A stretch of 64,000 nucleotides of DNA from Epinephelus fuscoguttatus (GCF_011397635.1 NC_064755.1:40654059-40718058), one strand, 5' to 3'; shown: positions 21,448 through 32,774, counted from the stretch's first letter. Program-made: numbers and translations. The notes: generated by a model not told the origin, from the letters alone.

Positions 21448-22262
21448 CTCGTTTCCACTAAGCAGTACGGTTCAGTTCAGTTCAGTATGCTTTTTTTCTC
21501 TTTCCACAGTGAAAAGTTGTGGATGGTACCAATAGAACCGTTCTGTACCGTCCCCATGTTTGGTCCCCCCTCTGTTGGGGTACCTAGCACACAGATCTGG
21601 TACTAAAAGGTGGAGCTGTGAACACTGCAGTCTGATTGGTCAGTAGAGGACGGTCACTCTGCTCAGGGCTGAGTTGTGTCTGGTTTTGAGGCTCATGTAA
21701 CCACTGTTCATACTGTGGAGAGTTTTATTAGTAAACTGTAACTATAAAATGAAAGGATGTTTTGCTGCCTCTCACAGCAGCTGGAGTCTGAGAAAAAATA
21801 ACTTCATTCACTGGGCCGACTGCAGGCAACTTTTAAGGTGGAATGTTTACTTGTAATGTTGCTCAATGCATGAGTTGATGACGTGAATCCATCAGCACAC
21901 CTTAAATTTCACTGTGACAACTTTGACCATCACTTTAGTTTCTATATGACACACACTTTTAGTAATGAGTATTTATATAAATTATTTTTTGCCAGATTAT
22001 GTGAACTGCACGTACTGTATTCTAATCCTCACTCAGAGAAAAAAAAAAGCATGGCGGAGAGTCATTCCTGCGCACGAGGTGCAGACTGTGTCAGACTGGT
22101 AATGAGGAAATACAGTGAGTGCTGGACGGAGCAGTGAGCGACAACAACCCCACCCACAATTAAGAGCACTGTTTGCAGTGGAAATGCAAGGGTCTAGGTC
22201 TTTAGGGTTACTGTTGGTTCCAAAGGTACTATAGTGAAAGTGTTTGATGGAAATGGGGCTAA
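21448..22262. mobile_element. Non-autonomous element with inverted ends
   Basis: The left end GCCTCGTTTCCACTAAGCAG and the right end reversed, AGCCCCATTTCCATCAAACA, are imperfect inverted repeats. The interior has repeated GGTTCAGTTCAGTTCAG near the left end and GGTTCCAAAGGTAC near the right. No transposase was seen; it is probably a hAT-derived element. Confidence 0.5.
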
Positions 22263-22539
22263 AGAGACAAAAACAACAAAGAAAGAGGCTAAACAACCGT
22301 AAAGTCTGTGTGCCGTGCTCCTGTGTTGGAGACATGGTGGGGCCTTTTGCATATCTCTGCCCAGGGGCTCACTGCCTCATAATCCCATGATCGACAGTCT
22401 GATAATGAAACTAATGACAAGAATACAGGAATTCATAAACTTAAACTAAATTTCTACAAACTACATTTTCAAATATCTACACTTTGACATTTTTTTAATC
22501 ATGCATGCATGTATTTTGTTCTATGCAGCTGCTTCTGTT

Positions 22540-23510
22540 ATGTCAGGCACATGGATTAACTGCAGTCTGCACTGCATCTTGAATTTTATTTTTATTTGTT
22601 GTGTCTAGTTGTTATGTTTAGGACTACGGATAGAAATTAACGTGTTGCTTAATCTGCTGTAACTGTTTTTGATTTCTCTTAAATGATTGTCATTGCACGC
22701 AGTCCTCTTACAAACCAAATAAACCAAACTGAACTAAATTTATGTTTCACGCTGCTGCAACTCTTTTAAAATCATTTATGAACTATAGTTTTACAACTCT
22801 ATGATTTTATTAATCAGTTCATCCATGTTTTAAACTGTTTTAAATGTCCTTTTATATTGAGATGCCTGGTTTGTCTGTTTTATGTCCATTATGTCTGTTT
22901 TCATGTGAAGCACTCAGTGCTCATACTGCCCTTATTGTAAAACACTTTGTGCTGCATTTCTTGTATTAAAGGTGCTCTATGAATAAAGTTTATTATAATA
23001 ATAACTATTATTATCATTATCATTATTATTCTATGATCATCACCATCATCGTCCTTATTATTATTTTATTTATTTATTTATTGTCATTTCAGATATCCAC
23101 AATGTGATTTTAGATAGTCGGAGTGAACATTTTATAATCCAATTGTTACTAGTCATGATTTTAATTGTAGATATGTGCATTTGCATTTTCCTGTCATAAT
23201 GATAATTGTGGATATCCAAAATGACATTTATACTACTCAAAATTAAAAATAATATTTTGGATGTTCATAATCGCATTATGGATATCTGGATTTTCTTAAT
23301 ATCTAAAATTAAACCATGACTAGAACAACTGGTTTATAGATATCTAAAAGTGGAATTATTCCCAGTAAGAGTGCAATTGCAGATATCTACGATGTTTATT
23401 CTGACTATCTAAGATGACGATGTGGGTATCTGAAATGACAGTTGTAGAGAATGTCATTGTGTTTATCTAACATATTCCTTTTATTTAGTTATCTATTTAT
23501 TTATTTATTG

Positions 23511-23549
<39 letters not shown>

Positions 23550-23551
23550 AA
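22540..23551 (+). repeat. LINE 3' tail and simple repeats
   Basis: AAACACTTTGTGCTGCATTT followed by AAGGTGCTCTATGAATAAAG and a run of TTATTA triplets is the usual 3' end of fish L2/Rex-like LINEs (ends about 23090). 23100-23470 holds a loose series of ATATC-containing phrases, and 23513-23551 is (GAAA)n. No gene was seen. Confidence 0.55.
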
Positions 23552-23962
23552 AAGGCCTACCTAATGAGATGCTCTGTTGTATTGTAGCTGAGCTGGACAC
23601 AAGGGGCAGCTGTCAACACATAATAAGAGTCTCCTCTCTGTTAACTGATAAACAGGTGCGCAGGTGATAATAATTACCTGCTACCGGTGACGCACATGCG
23701 CACAAGAGTACCATCAGTGACAGGAGCAGCAGGTGTGCAACCCAACTCAATCTCTTGCTCCTCACAGGATTGTAAACCACATCTTGACAGCATCATGTGA
23801 CGTTTTGTTGAGTTTAGAAAGGTGGGCTGTTTAAAACAGCGATCAGTGAAACTTTATTCACTATAACACACGTTGATTGGAGTGTGAAACGTTTTCTTCT
23901 TGTGCACTGGGAGGAGGAGGAGGAGCTACAGTGAAGAGCAGAGCTCCAACGTCACATGAAAC

Positions 23963-23976
23963 GAAACTGAAACTTT
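23963..23976 (+). promoter_or_regulatory. ISRE of TRIM gene D
   Basis: GAAACTGAAACTTT fits the interferon-stimulated response element GAAANNGAAACT exactly. It is preceded by an overlapping GAAACGAAACT, giving three GAAAC repeats in a row. It lies about 100 bp before the leader donor at 24079. This is the strongest sequence evidence for interferon control in the cluster. Confidence 0.75.
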
Positions 23977-23989
23977 GAGTGAAAGCAGC

Positions 23990-24078
23990 GCTGCAGTCGA
24001 CAAATGTCTGTGTTTCTCTCTACAGAAACATTCAGTTGAATCCAGCTGTTTTTTCTCCACAACAACAAACACACACAG
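23990..24078 (+). other. Untranslated leader exon of TRIM gene D (5' end uncertain)
   Basis: GCGCTGCAGTCGACAAATGT to AACACACACAG is followed by the donor GTGAGT at 24079. It shares a CAG-GCTGCAGTC phrase and ACAGAAACATTCA-type sequence with the gene A leader. It would splice across about 3.7 kb to the acceptor before 27789. Confidence 0.6.
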
Positions 24079-24829
24079 GTGAGTACACTGAGACAAAATG
24101 CACTACCTAAACATTTGGTCATGATTTAGTTCATGTCAGAACCAATAACAAAGAAAAAAGTCACGATAAGTTATGTCTGCAAAAACCTCCCGAGACCAGG
24201 CTGCTGTCACACCTGTAGTTAAGTTCATCTGGTCCGCAGCAGAGGGGTCACATGATCCACTGTTGTATTTTAGTTTTGGTTCTGTTCCTGTTCACACTTA
24301 AAACGAACCAAGATGAGTAAACATGAAATAATAACGACTGACAGGTAACATGCTGATTGGACAGTTCTGGTGTTTGTCATCCTGCATCATCAGGAAAAAT
24401 CAAATTCTGGTGGCTCAGTGAAGTTTATGCAGCAGCACTTTGATGCCTCTAAAGTTTTTATATTCATGTTGTCTGGTTTCACTAAGAGCTCATAGAGTAA
24501 TAACTGACTGTGAGCATTATTAGGAGGCTGTTATTAGACCGCGAAACAATCACATGTTCTGAATAATATCTAACAGAGACAGGATTAGAAGAAGGTGTCT
24601 TGTACAGTAATGATTCAGGGCTTGATACTGTGGGATCACTGTCACACTTTTTAATGCATTCAATGAACAGACAGTACACAGAGGTTAATGTAATGGTGGC
24701 AGTTTCAGCAGCTTTTTAAACAGGGAAAGTACCCTCACTGATGTGCATATGTGTTACCGTGGTTACATGTATGCTTGTATGATGTGTCTGTGTCACTCTG
24801 CAGTTACACCTCCAGAACACTAGTTGGCT

Positions 24830-25070
24830 TTATAGCGACAATCTCAAATAAAAGTACACAAATCAGCTTCACTATAACTCGCAGCATTCACAGACGAACA
24901 CTTGTCTTTATCTGGACACATTTTCCCCACAAATACAACATGCTAATGTTTTTAGCACAAACCTATGGCATTTTACATTGTATAAATTAGCCTAGCGGTT
25001 AGCAGAGCTTTCCTCAGCAACAGCAACATTTTACAAAGGTAACATTACCAAATTTGGCTTCAGGTGTGCA
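24830..25070. repeat. Interspersed repeat shared with 59400-59770
   Basis: Phrases CACTTGTCTTTATCTGGACA, AATACAACATGCTAA, CATTTTACATTGTATAAATT and AGCCTAGCG-TTAGC are shared with the region at 59400-59770. It is non-coding and lacks visible ends. Confidence 0.65.
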
Positions 25071-25606
25071 CTGCTCTGGTGTCGCTCTGATGTTTGAGCA
25101 CACCTGCCACGCATTTACATTAAAAATAATGAATTTAAGGGGGGCAAAAAAATGCAGCGTGTGTACAGCCCCTAATAGATTAAAATGGGTCTCCTTGCCT
25201 CACTGATGGCCATGTTTGTCAAAATGGGGTGTGGCTCTACTTAGGGCTGTGACAATAACCGCATCACCGCAATACCGCGGTCACGTGATGCCTACAGCGG
25301 TGACAAGGTCATCATCGCACAAAAAAAAATAAAAAGCTGATTCATCATGGCGGCGGATCTGGCTCCCAAGCCAAATGTTAAATAATATGATTAGGAGGTA
25401 TGCCCTTTTGCTATCATTTTCATATTGAGACAACATGATGGATATCATTTTTGTGTCTGTACATCCAGGGGCTGGGTCTCAGCGGTTAGCATTGGGGTCA
25501 GTACGTCCTGCGCTGTGATCCGCGGAGGGATACACCGGTGAGCAGGCACAGACGTAGCTTGTAAACAAAACTCAGCTGTTTATTTAACCTAGCGATATCT
25601 CTGGAC

Positions 25607-26664
25607 TAGGGGTGTAACGATACACAAAAATCTCGGCTCGGTACGTACCTCGGTACACAAGTCACGGTTCGTTTTTTTTTTTGGTACAGTAATGAAAAAA
25701 ATAGACAACTATTAAATATCTTTTACTTATTGGTAACTTTATTAAAACATACCACCGCAGCAGTTAACTCTTTTTACACAATTTTTGAATGAAACAAATA
25801 TATATAAAATCCTGCTTTTTCACATTGTTTGAATGAAAATAGAAATATAAAAGTGAAAAATAAAATCCTGCTGTTTTTTAACACATTTTTTGAATGAAAA
25901 ACATAAATATACATTTCTGCTTTAACAGTTTTACTCAATTAAAATAAAAAGTATAGTGCAGCTGGTCAGCTTTAAAGCCTGCTCAGATTCAGTTTTACTA
26001 GGAACTTACTTAGCTTTCCCACTTTGTTAAAGTGCAGTAAATAAACACGCTTATATCTAAAGTGCACCTTAAACAATTTTACTCAACTCCAATGGCGTTG
26101 ATTATTTCTTTAGCGTGATGGTCAGGGAAACGCTCTTTCTTTTTAAACGACGACGATATCATAGTTTGCACCAGATTGCTTTTTCTAGTCGTGCCGGTTA
26201 ATGTTCAAACTCGGGTGGTGTCGCTTTAGATGCGTTAGCATGTTAGACGTGTTTCCAAGTACATACCCGACTGCTGTTCTGCAGTGTCGGCACACTGCTT
26301 TTGTCTTGTCCACTTGTTTATTTCCATCTTCGTATTTTACCCTGAAACCAAAGTGTTCCCAAAAGGAGGACTTAAGGTTTGCGGGTGGGTCTTCAAGTTC
26401 GTCAGGCTCACTTGCCATATTGTCAAAATGTGAGAATGTGCTGCACAAAGTGAAAGCGGAGATTTACGGGACTGGTCCGTCACTCAATTATGTCTGTCGG
26501 GGAACGAGATATTTTAAGTGGTTCAGCTCGCAAAAATGGAATTAAAATAAAACAAAATAAAATAAAATAATATCCTGCGCCCAATAATTCGGTACAGGGT
26601 CGTGCCGAACCGAAAGTCGCGTACCGAACGGTTTGACACAAATACATGTACCGTTACGGCCCTA
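25607..26664. mobile_element. hAT-type element nested in the outer hAT
   Basis: It begins TAGGGGTGTAACGATACACA and ends GTACCGTTACGGCCCTA. Flanks are CTCTGGAC (25599-25606) and CTCCGGAC (26665-26672), an 8-bp duplication with one difference. Inside, on the minus strand, is the N-terminal BED-finger exon of a transposase. The rest of the transposase is gone, so it is non-autonomous. Confidence 0.87.
26185..26418 (-). pseudogene. BED zinc finger remnant of a hAT transposase
   Basis: From MASEPDELED (start at 26418) the frame reads a ZBED-like domain: SSFWEHFGF, then AVCRHCRTAV (C-x2-C) and MLTHLKRHHP (H-x4-H type). This is the DNA-binding N-terminus of ZBED-type hAT transposases. It ends at a stop after HPSLNINRHD with no catalytic domain following, so only the N-terminal fragment is left in the nested element. 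Confidence 0.75.
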
Positions 26665-26679
26665 CTCCGGACTGTAGTA

Positions 26680-27110
26680 GCTGCAATCAACGACTTTGAA
26701 CGCGATTTTGAGGAGTTTCTTGTAGCGGACACAGACCCAGAGCCATACCTGTTTGAGCCGGAGTACACAGATGAGGAACTCCCAGGTGTTGGATGCTGAG
26801 CGGGCGAGAAGAGAGGCTGAATCCTTCGGAGCGGCGGAGCAGCAACGGGCCGAGGGGAGACGGAGGTCAGGGCAGGACTGGTGGTATAGCTGCGGGGCTA
26901 GCTAACATATTCCTATGGAGGTGGAATCATTTTGCTGCACAGAATGGGATTCGGTGCTACCGTCGTTGGGGAGATATATCATCAGGAGGAAAACCACCGC
27001 AGAGAGTGCATCACAAGGAGTGAAAACTTTGCAGCAATCACTAAGTTAAACTGGAAAAAACGTCCAGGCCTGCAGGAGCTGATGGACAGCTTTCAGTCGA
27101 GTGAGTAATA
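26680..27110 (+). pseudogene. Decayed P2X7-tail-like (P2XR_C) domain in a hAT
   Basis: Three pieces in two frames follow the order of the zinc-binding cytoplasmic tail domain of P2X7 receptors that is widespread in fish repeats: EPYLFEPEYTDEEL, then WWYSCGAS, a stop, and HIPMEVESFCCTEWDSVLPS, then after a frameshift ECITRSENFAAI and PGLQELMDSF. The CG, CC-x-EWD and CIT features are the recognisable parts. Stops and frameshifts make it a pseudogene. It is a domain match from memory and a profile search would settle it. Confidence 0.6.
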
Positions 27111-27788
27111 TCGTCCGTGTCGTGTCTTTGTTTGCTTTTACCGAGTGACCTAGTGTACCTGTCCCAGAGCCAGCTGCAGCTGTTGCTCACCGGTGTATCC
27201 CTCCGCGCAGGATGTAAACACACTATAGTTCATGTATCAGACCTCTTCTAAAATGACTAAAACGGACTCTCGTTTTTTGAATTAATGATACGTCACTCTG
27301 TCACCGCTGTAAGAAAAAATACATACCGCCACAGCCCTAGCTCTACTGCAGTCCACTTTAGATGTTGTGGAACACTGTGATTGGCTGTAAGACATCCATT
27401 CAAATACATTTGTGCATTAGGATGGAGTAAGATGACAGGGGTCATAGATGTAGACATCCTAGAAAAGTCTTGTCCATCTGTGGCCATGGGGGCTGTGGCC
27501 ATGTGTGCCTCCTCTTCCTCCTCTTTGTTCAAGTTGACTCTCTGACACTAAAGGTATTTGGACAGAGAAGGGGATTATTGTTTTGCTCTACTCTCTCAGA
27601 TGTTTCAATAAGACAAATTACAAAGCAAAAATACTGGCTAAATGTGTCACGTTAAATGGTAAGAAATGTCTTAACTTTAATTTTAAATTTGAATTATAAA
27701 TGTTTCGCCTTTTTTTTAAACCAAGTAATCAAATGATATGTGATTACAGTTTTGTTTTTTTCACACTTTTTGTCCTCAGAGTGTAGAC

Positions 27789-29249
27789 ATGGCTGCTGCC
27801 AGCTGTCTGCTGACTGAAGATCAGTTCTTGTGCTCCATCTGTCTGGATGTGTTCATTGATCCAGTCACCATACCATGTGGACACAACTTCTGTAAAACCT
27901 GCATCACTGAACACTGGGATATTAAGGTCCCAAGTCAGTGTCCGAATTGTAATAAGGCTTTCAACACAAGACCTGAGCTGCATGTCAACACTTTGTTTTC
28001 CGAGATGGCTGCTCGGTACAGACAGTCAGCTCGACAGAAACCAAAAGAAGTTCCGTGTGAAGTCTACTCAGGAACCAAACTGAAGGCCTTGGTGTTCTTC
28101 CTGGTGTGTCTGATGTTTGTCTTGGTGCTCTGGATGGTTTTAGACCACAAGAAATATGTTGTTGTTCTTCTGAAAGAAGAATATGAAGGAAAGAAGGCAG
28201 AGCTGGAGAAGACAAAGGCAAAAACTCAGCAGATGATCCAGACGAGACAACTGAAGATTGAGGAGATCAAACGCTCAGTGGAGCTCAGTAAAGAAGGTGC
28301 AGACAGAGAGACAGCAGATGGTGTTCAGGTCTTCACCGCTCTGAAGGAGTCTGTTGAGAGAAGCCTGAACAAACTCATCAACACGATCAAAGAGAAGCAG
28401 AGAAAGACAGAGAAACAGGCTGAAGGCTTCATCAAAGAGCTGGAACAGGAAATCTCTGAGCTGAAGAAGAGAAGCGCTGTGTTGGAGCAGCTCTCACACT
28501 CTGAAGACCACCTCCACCTCATCCAAAGCTCCCTTCCCCTTAACATTACTCCACCCACCACGGACTGGACAAAAGTCAGTGACCATCCACCTTCATTTGA
28601 GGGGACAGTGAGGAGAGCTATGAATCAGCTGGAGGAGATACTTAATGAGGAGATGACTAACTTGCTTTTTGCCGAGCTGAAAAGGGTCCAGCAGTATGCA
28701 GTGGATGTGACACTAGATCCTGATACAGCACAAAGCTGGCTCATTGTTTCTGTTGATGGAAAACAAGTACATGATGATGATGAATGGACAAATGTCCCAA
28801 ACAATCCAGAGAGATTTGATAATTGTTTTTGTGTCTTAGCAGAGCAGAGTTTCTCTTCAGGGAGATTTTACTTTGAGGTTCAGGTTGAAGGAAAGACTGA
28901 CTGGGATTTAGGAGTGGCCAAAGAGTCGATCAACAGGAAGGGGAAAATCATACAGATTCCCCAGAAAGGTTACTGGACGATATCTTTAAGGAATGAAAAT
29001 GAGTATAAAGCTCGTGCTGGCCCTGATGTCCATCTCTCTCTGAAGTCTCGACCTGAGAAGGTGGGGGTGTTTGTGGACTATGAGGAGGGTGTGGTTTCCT
29101 TTTATGACGTAGATGCTACAGCTCTTATCTACTCCTTTACTGGCTGCTGCTTCACTGAGAAACTTTATCCATTCTTCAGTCCTGGTACTTCCAATGATGG
29201 TAAGAACTCTGCCCCTGTGATCATCTCTCCTGTCAAAGACACTGAGTAG
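27789..29249 (+). CDS. TRIM gene D: RING + predicted membrane segment + coiled coil + PRY/SPRY
   Basis: The 486-residue single-exon protein starts at the ATG at 27789, ten bases after the conserved acceptor. The RING is intact (C15, C18, C30, H32, C35, C38, C51, C54). Both B-boxes are gone: after CEVYSGTKLKA comes LVFFLVCLMFVLVLWMVL (about 101-118) and then DHKK. Codon-by-codon comparison with gene E shows that 49 codons (33138-33284 in E) are missing and the remaining B-box cysteines have become Phe, Leu, Val or Trp. Coiled coil spans about 130-240 and PRY/SPRY the last 190 residues. The hydrophobic stretch is long enough for one membrane pass. If it spans, RING and SPRY would face opposite sides, so a peripheral or re-entrant arrangement must also be considered. 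The upstream ISRE suggests interferon induction. Confidence 0.87.
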   Translation: MAAASCLLTEDQFLCSICLDVFIDPVTIPCGHNFCKTCITEHWDIKVPSQCPNCNKAFNTRPELHVNTLFSEMAARYRQSARQKPKEVPCEVYSGTKLKALVFFLVCLMFVLVLWMVLDHKKYVVVLLKEEYEGKKAELEKTKAKTQQMIQTRQLKIEEIKRSVELSKEGADRETADGVQVFTALKESVERSLNKLINTIKEKQRKTEKQAEGFIKELEQEISELKKRSAVLEQLSHSEDHLHLIQSSLPLNITPPTTDWTKVSDHPPSFEGTVRRAMNQLEEILNEEMTNLLFAELKRVQQYAVDVTLDPDTAQSWLIVSVDGKQVHDDDEWTNVPNNPERFDNCFCVLAEQSFSSGRFYFEVQVEGKTDWDLGVAKESINRKGKIIQIPQKGYWTISLRNENEYKARAGPDVHLSLKSRPEKVGVFVDYEEGVVSFYDVDATALIYSFTGCCFTEKLYPFFSPGTSNDGKNSAPVIISPVKDTE

Positions 29250-29624
29250 AACAACCATAAAGATTTTTTCCTCAGCAAGATTCACTATCAATCCATATAA
29301 TTAATGTTAATTTATTGTTGACATAAAGTGTATCCATTGCTTTTATTGTAGATTCTGATCAATGTGGGTTTTTTTCCTTTTTTCCTGTAAATGTTTTTCT
29401 TTAATATTTTACATTGTCATTCACTACTTCAACCAGGGCTTGACATTATTACCTAACAAATGCAGGTAGAAATGGTCAGTGTAACAGAGTCACTCTTTCT
29501 AACCACTTTGGCGGGTATATATACTGTCCATAAAGACTCTTTTCGGGCTGATGTCACAAAGACGTCATTTTATTAGCTGGAGGAAAAACACGACTCAGGC
29601 TATAGGCTACATAGGAGTCTAAAA
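29250..29624 (+). other. 3' region of TRIM gene D
   Basis: It holds the likely 3' UTR and then unrelated sequence. No canonical AATAAA is seen close to the stop codon. No gene was recognised before the THAP-like remnant at 29625. Confidence 0.35.
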
Positions 29625-29802
29625 ATGTGTTTGTCTTGTTGTGTTATTGGGAGCCAGAATAGAAGGAGTCATGGCTCAAAACTAGCCACCTCTGCCCGTC
29701 AACAAAAATGAAGACAACTATGGTTAAATGTGATAAGACCAAAGGACTGGACGGAGGCCATCATCAAAAATGCTCACATGTGCAGCGCACACTTCATATC
29801 AG
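29625..29802 (+). pseudogene. THAP zinc-finger exon remnant
   Basis: From the ATG at 29625 the frame reads MCLSCCVIGSQNRRSHGSK, a stop within QQK, then RQLWLNVIRPKDWTEAI and AHMCSAHFIS, ending at GT (29803). The order Cys pair, NRR, LW, DW, C-x2-H-F is that of the C2CH THAP DNA-binding domain, found in P-type transposases and host THAP proteins. The in-frame TGA and the lack of following exons mark it as a relic, probably transposon-derived. Confidence 0.6.
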
Positions 29803-29939
29803 GTTAGGGAAAAAGTATTTCCTGTTGTAGGGATGAATAAGGTTGTGTGTATTAAGGGTTATCATGTCCACCTCATCAGAGACTGGGGAGGGATTAAGAG
29901 GAATATTGGATTTCTCTGGAACGCTAACTTTTTAGGTTC

Positions 29940-30110
29940 TGGGCTCAGAAGATAGAGCGGGTTGTCCACTAATCAGAAAAACAGCGGTTTAGTCCCCGGC
30001 TGTGTGTCAAATTATCGTGGAGCAAGATACTGAACCCCAAATTGCTCCCGATGGCTGTTCCATCGGTGTGAGAGTGTGTTAAAAACTGAGGGCACCTTGT
30101 ATGATAGCCT
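29940..30110 (+). mobile_element. tRNA-derived SINE fragment
   Basis: AGATAGAGCGGGTTGTCCAC (A-box region) and GCGGTTTAGTCCCCGGCTGT (B-box-like) are followed by GCAAGATACTGAACCCCAAA and TTGCTCCCGATGGCTGTTCC, the body of a widespread fish SINE. It is degenerate and lacks an obvious tail. Confidence 0.65.
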
Positions 30111-30116
30111 CGGCCA

Positions 30117-30518
30117 TCAAGATGTTAGGCTGACAGAGAAGGTGTGTCGCTGTGCTATTGGTTGATTGTGAATCAGCTGATGACTCAACTGACAGACCCA
30201 GACAATGACACCTAGAGATAGTAAGTGAGCATGTGTGCAAGGAGTGAATGGCAGGGTGAGAAAGAACATAGAGCTTGAGCATGAAAAGTATTGTCTTTCT
30301 GACTGAACTTTTGCCAGAGCTTCACGAGTTCGGTACTTGAAACATCCATCATGGAGGTGAAGCTCCTGGACCAACTGGTGGTACTCCCCGTTTGCCACCC
30401 TGTTTTTTAGGGCCTCATGTACCCCCACAGATCTCCATTTCCCTGGGCCAAACAAACTATTTGCTGACAGCCTCTCACCCTCAACCAGAGCTACAGCAAG
30501 TACCCTCTGCCTCAACAT
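30117..30518 (-). pseudogene. PIF/Harbinger-type transposase N-terminal remnant
   Basis: The minus strand frame from an ATG at 30518 reads MLRQRVLAVALVEGERLSAN and WRSVGVHEALKNRVANGEYH, QLVQELHLHDGCF, like the N-terminus of HARBI1-type nucleases (a W-x-H-x-x-x-R pattern before GEY-x-x-L-x-x-EL). Similarity is lost after about 30300. Inverse ends may lie near 30545-30625 (GGAGGGGTGGGGTCAGTGTG). It is only a fragment. Confidence 0.55.
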
Positions 30519-30649
30519 TCTAGTTACTAGCTACCAATTACTGTGAAAATAAACTGTAGATTGATCACACAGGAGGGGTGGGGTCAGTGTGTTTTTCAAC
30601 CTGCAAAACACTGTCTGTATGATCGGGGCCTAACAAAAGGTTAATTCAT

Positions 30650-31035
30650 TGCAGCCTTCTGTACAAAACCTGTAATCATTAAGAACCACAACCCTAAAGA
30701 TACAGGAACCCCACTGAGTAACTCTACTTCTGGACCACTGCGATGGTCAGATCTTTTAACCATCCCCTGCTCCAGCTGCAAAACCAAAGTTGTTCCTGTA
30801 TTTGCAGTTTTAGCCCCAACCCTCTGGAACAATCCTCTCCAGTCCAGTCTTTGGACTGTTTTAAGCCGTTCTATAGAGCTTCCTCATGTGCTGTGTTTTT
30901 GTTTTTGTTTTTTCTGTCTGTCATTGTGCTGTGCTCTGTATTGTATTTTATTTTTACTTGATTTATGATTGATTCATTCTGTTTATGTCTGGGTATTAAA
31001 AAGCAATATATAAATAAAGCTTCACATAAATAATA
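30650..31035 (+). mobile_element. LINE (Rex/L2-like) 3' end
   Basis: The plus strand encodes degenerate pieces of a non-LTR reverse-transcriptase C-terminus (SFSPNPLEQSSPVQSL, resembling the usual P-x-LWNSLP motif). It ends with TTAAAAAGCAATATATAAAT and AAAGCTTCACATAAATAATA, a typical tail. It is a dead fragment. Confidence 0.55.
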
Positions 31036-31223
31036 TTTGTGTCTTTGTGCTGCTCATTCCATGGGTTACATGTGATGTGAAAACTAAAGTTTGACATTGA
31101 CCTGATGTTGAGATTGTTGTGGGTTTAAAGAGAGACTGTGAAGGGAGTGTTTTAATCCACTGATCTACAGATACAGTGCGTTCTTCTATGTCAGGTTGAC
31201 CTCTTTTGTTTTGTTGTTTAGAT

Positions 31224-32285
31224 CAGGGGTGTCAGACTCATTTCAGTTGCTGACTTGCTTGCTAACTGTAAAGACCAGACCACCAAAGATGGAGATAGAT
31301 GGAGCCTTCTGTCTGTATTATTAATAATAATAATAATAATACATTTTATTTATAAGGCGCTTTTCTGCTTTATTCTGCGTTCATTTCATCCACATTTGTG
31401 CACATGTTCTGAAAGAAGAACAAAGCAGAACCACCAGAGATCATGGAGGCAGTGTAGTGTAGTTCAAGCGAGATATGACGTAGGAGACGACAAAGAAATC
31501 TTAGAAATGGGGCAAAAGAACAAATTGATAATTGAATGGAGCAAATTCTCTGTCCACATGTCAGAATATATTTAATGACCACACAGACCACCACCGTCGA
31601 CAACGCTGCCTCAGTTTAAAGGTGCATTATCATGGCCTCCTCCACCGTCACCTCGTTTGTTGTTGTGTGAGACTTTTGACTCTGCCCTCTGGTGCCATCT
31701 ATTGCCTGTATCAATGCCAACACAATGTGTTCACACCAAACGTGATGTGAGTTTTCATATTGCGTGAACACTAGAATAGTTTGTGTGTTGACTCACTTTA
31801 TCTGCGCAAATAACTCATGAAATTGCTGAATCGCAGAATCGCTGAATGAATTTCCATCGGTACGTCCTCAGTATCATACGTTCCCAGAGGACTTCATTGC
31901 TGATTGGCTATCACAGTGCGAATCTGTCGCTGAATTTCAGATTTAGGAGGGAATTCGTATCTAATCTTATCTTTACATTGACTTTAAATGTAATTCACTC
32001 ACGTCTGCTAGTCTTGAACAGATTCTTTTGTACTGGTGCTGTTGGTTGACAATATTTTGCACAATGTTCAGTATGTTTAAATCTGACCACAGGAAGAACT
32101 CAGTGATATTTCAGAGAGCTGTGTTCTGGTAAAAAGCTTCTGAGGCAGCATTTTACATTAAGTATCTCCTCACTGTTTAAACCTGACACCTCTCAGCCTT
32201 CACTAGTGCATCCATATCAGGTGTCATCTAGTGGGCCAGATTGGACCCTTTAGTGGGCCCACGGGCTGTTTGTCTGACACCCCTG
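31224..32285. mobile_element. hAT-type element upstream of TRIM gene E
   Basis: It begins CAGGGGTGTCAGACTCATTT and ends TTTGTCTGACACCCCTG. Flanks are GTTTAGAT (31216-31223) and GTTTAGAG (32286-32293), an 8-bp duplication with one difference. Inside is a reversed LINE tail (AATAATAATACATTTTATTT at about 31325). No transposase was seen. It interrupts the upstream homology between genes C and E, so it inserted after their duplication. Confidence 0.85.
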
Positions 32286-32399
32286 GTTTAGAGCATGCTA
32301 CTGATGCCAATATAAGAAAAATAAACATCAAACTTAAAAAAGGAGGCTTGTGCTAAAACTATGTCACTAATGAAGTCAAACCTGAAAGGTAACAAAAAT

Positions 32400-32560
32400 T
32401 CACCTGCAAAGCCGAAGGAGGAGGAGCAACACTGGAAGTATTCAGATAACACATTCCTAAAATGACACGAAACATTCATCTGAGTGACAGCAGACCTGCA
32501 GTCCAGACAAGACACATTTAATCCAGGGTCTCTCAACAGCGCAGTCTCTGCCAAACACCG
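32400..32560 (+). other. Promoter and leader exon of TRIM gene E
   Basis: GGAGGAGGAGCAACACTGGA at about 32416 and GACAGCAGACCTGCAGTCCA at about 32487 match the shared leader module of the cluster. ACACGAAACATTC is only a weak interferon-type match. The exon ends with GCCAAACACCG before the donor GTGAGT at 32561. The intron is about 200 bp and resembles that of gene C. Confidence 0.55.
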
Positions 32561-32774
32561 GTGAGTACAGCTGTTAATATTTACTGCGTTGTAACAAACA
32601 ACATTAACACAAAGACAGGACGTTCTATTGTTTTTGTGCTTTCAAAGAACTTTTGCTTTAGTACCATATGATGAAATAATTTAACATTACTTCCTGATAT
32701 TTCAGTTAACCGAGCAACTTTGTTTTTGCTGTCTTGCTTTATCACACTTTTACTTTTGTCCTCAGAGTGTAGAC

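Larger units (their letters stand above)
25242..27339. mobile_element. hAT-type element with 8-bp target duplication (outer)
   Basis: The element begins TAGGGCTGTGACAATAACCG and ends CCGCCACAGCCCTA, flanked on both sides by GCTCTACT (25234-25241 and 27340-27347). Exact 8-bp duplications are the hallmark of hAT insertion. Near its left end is ATGGCGGCGGATCTGGCTCC, the start of a transposase-like frame (MAADLAPKPNVK) that stops at once. It contains a younger hAT at 25607-26664, inner inverted repeats (GCGGAGGGATACACCGGTGA at about 25523 and its reverse near 27189) and a decayed coding cargo at 26680-27110. Confidence 0.88.
24079..27778 (+). other. Intron 1 of TRIM gene D, holding nested transposons
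   Basis: It runs from GTGAGT to TTTTTGTCCTCAG. It contains a repeat at 24830-25070 that recurs at 59400-59660, and a hAT element (25242-27339) with another hAT inside it. The insertions make it the longest leader intron in the cluster. Confidence 0.6.

Noticed and set aside
29940-30110. Functional tRNA gene
   Set aside because: Only A- and B-box-like parts are present without a cloverleaf; it fits a degenerate SINE.
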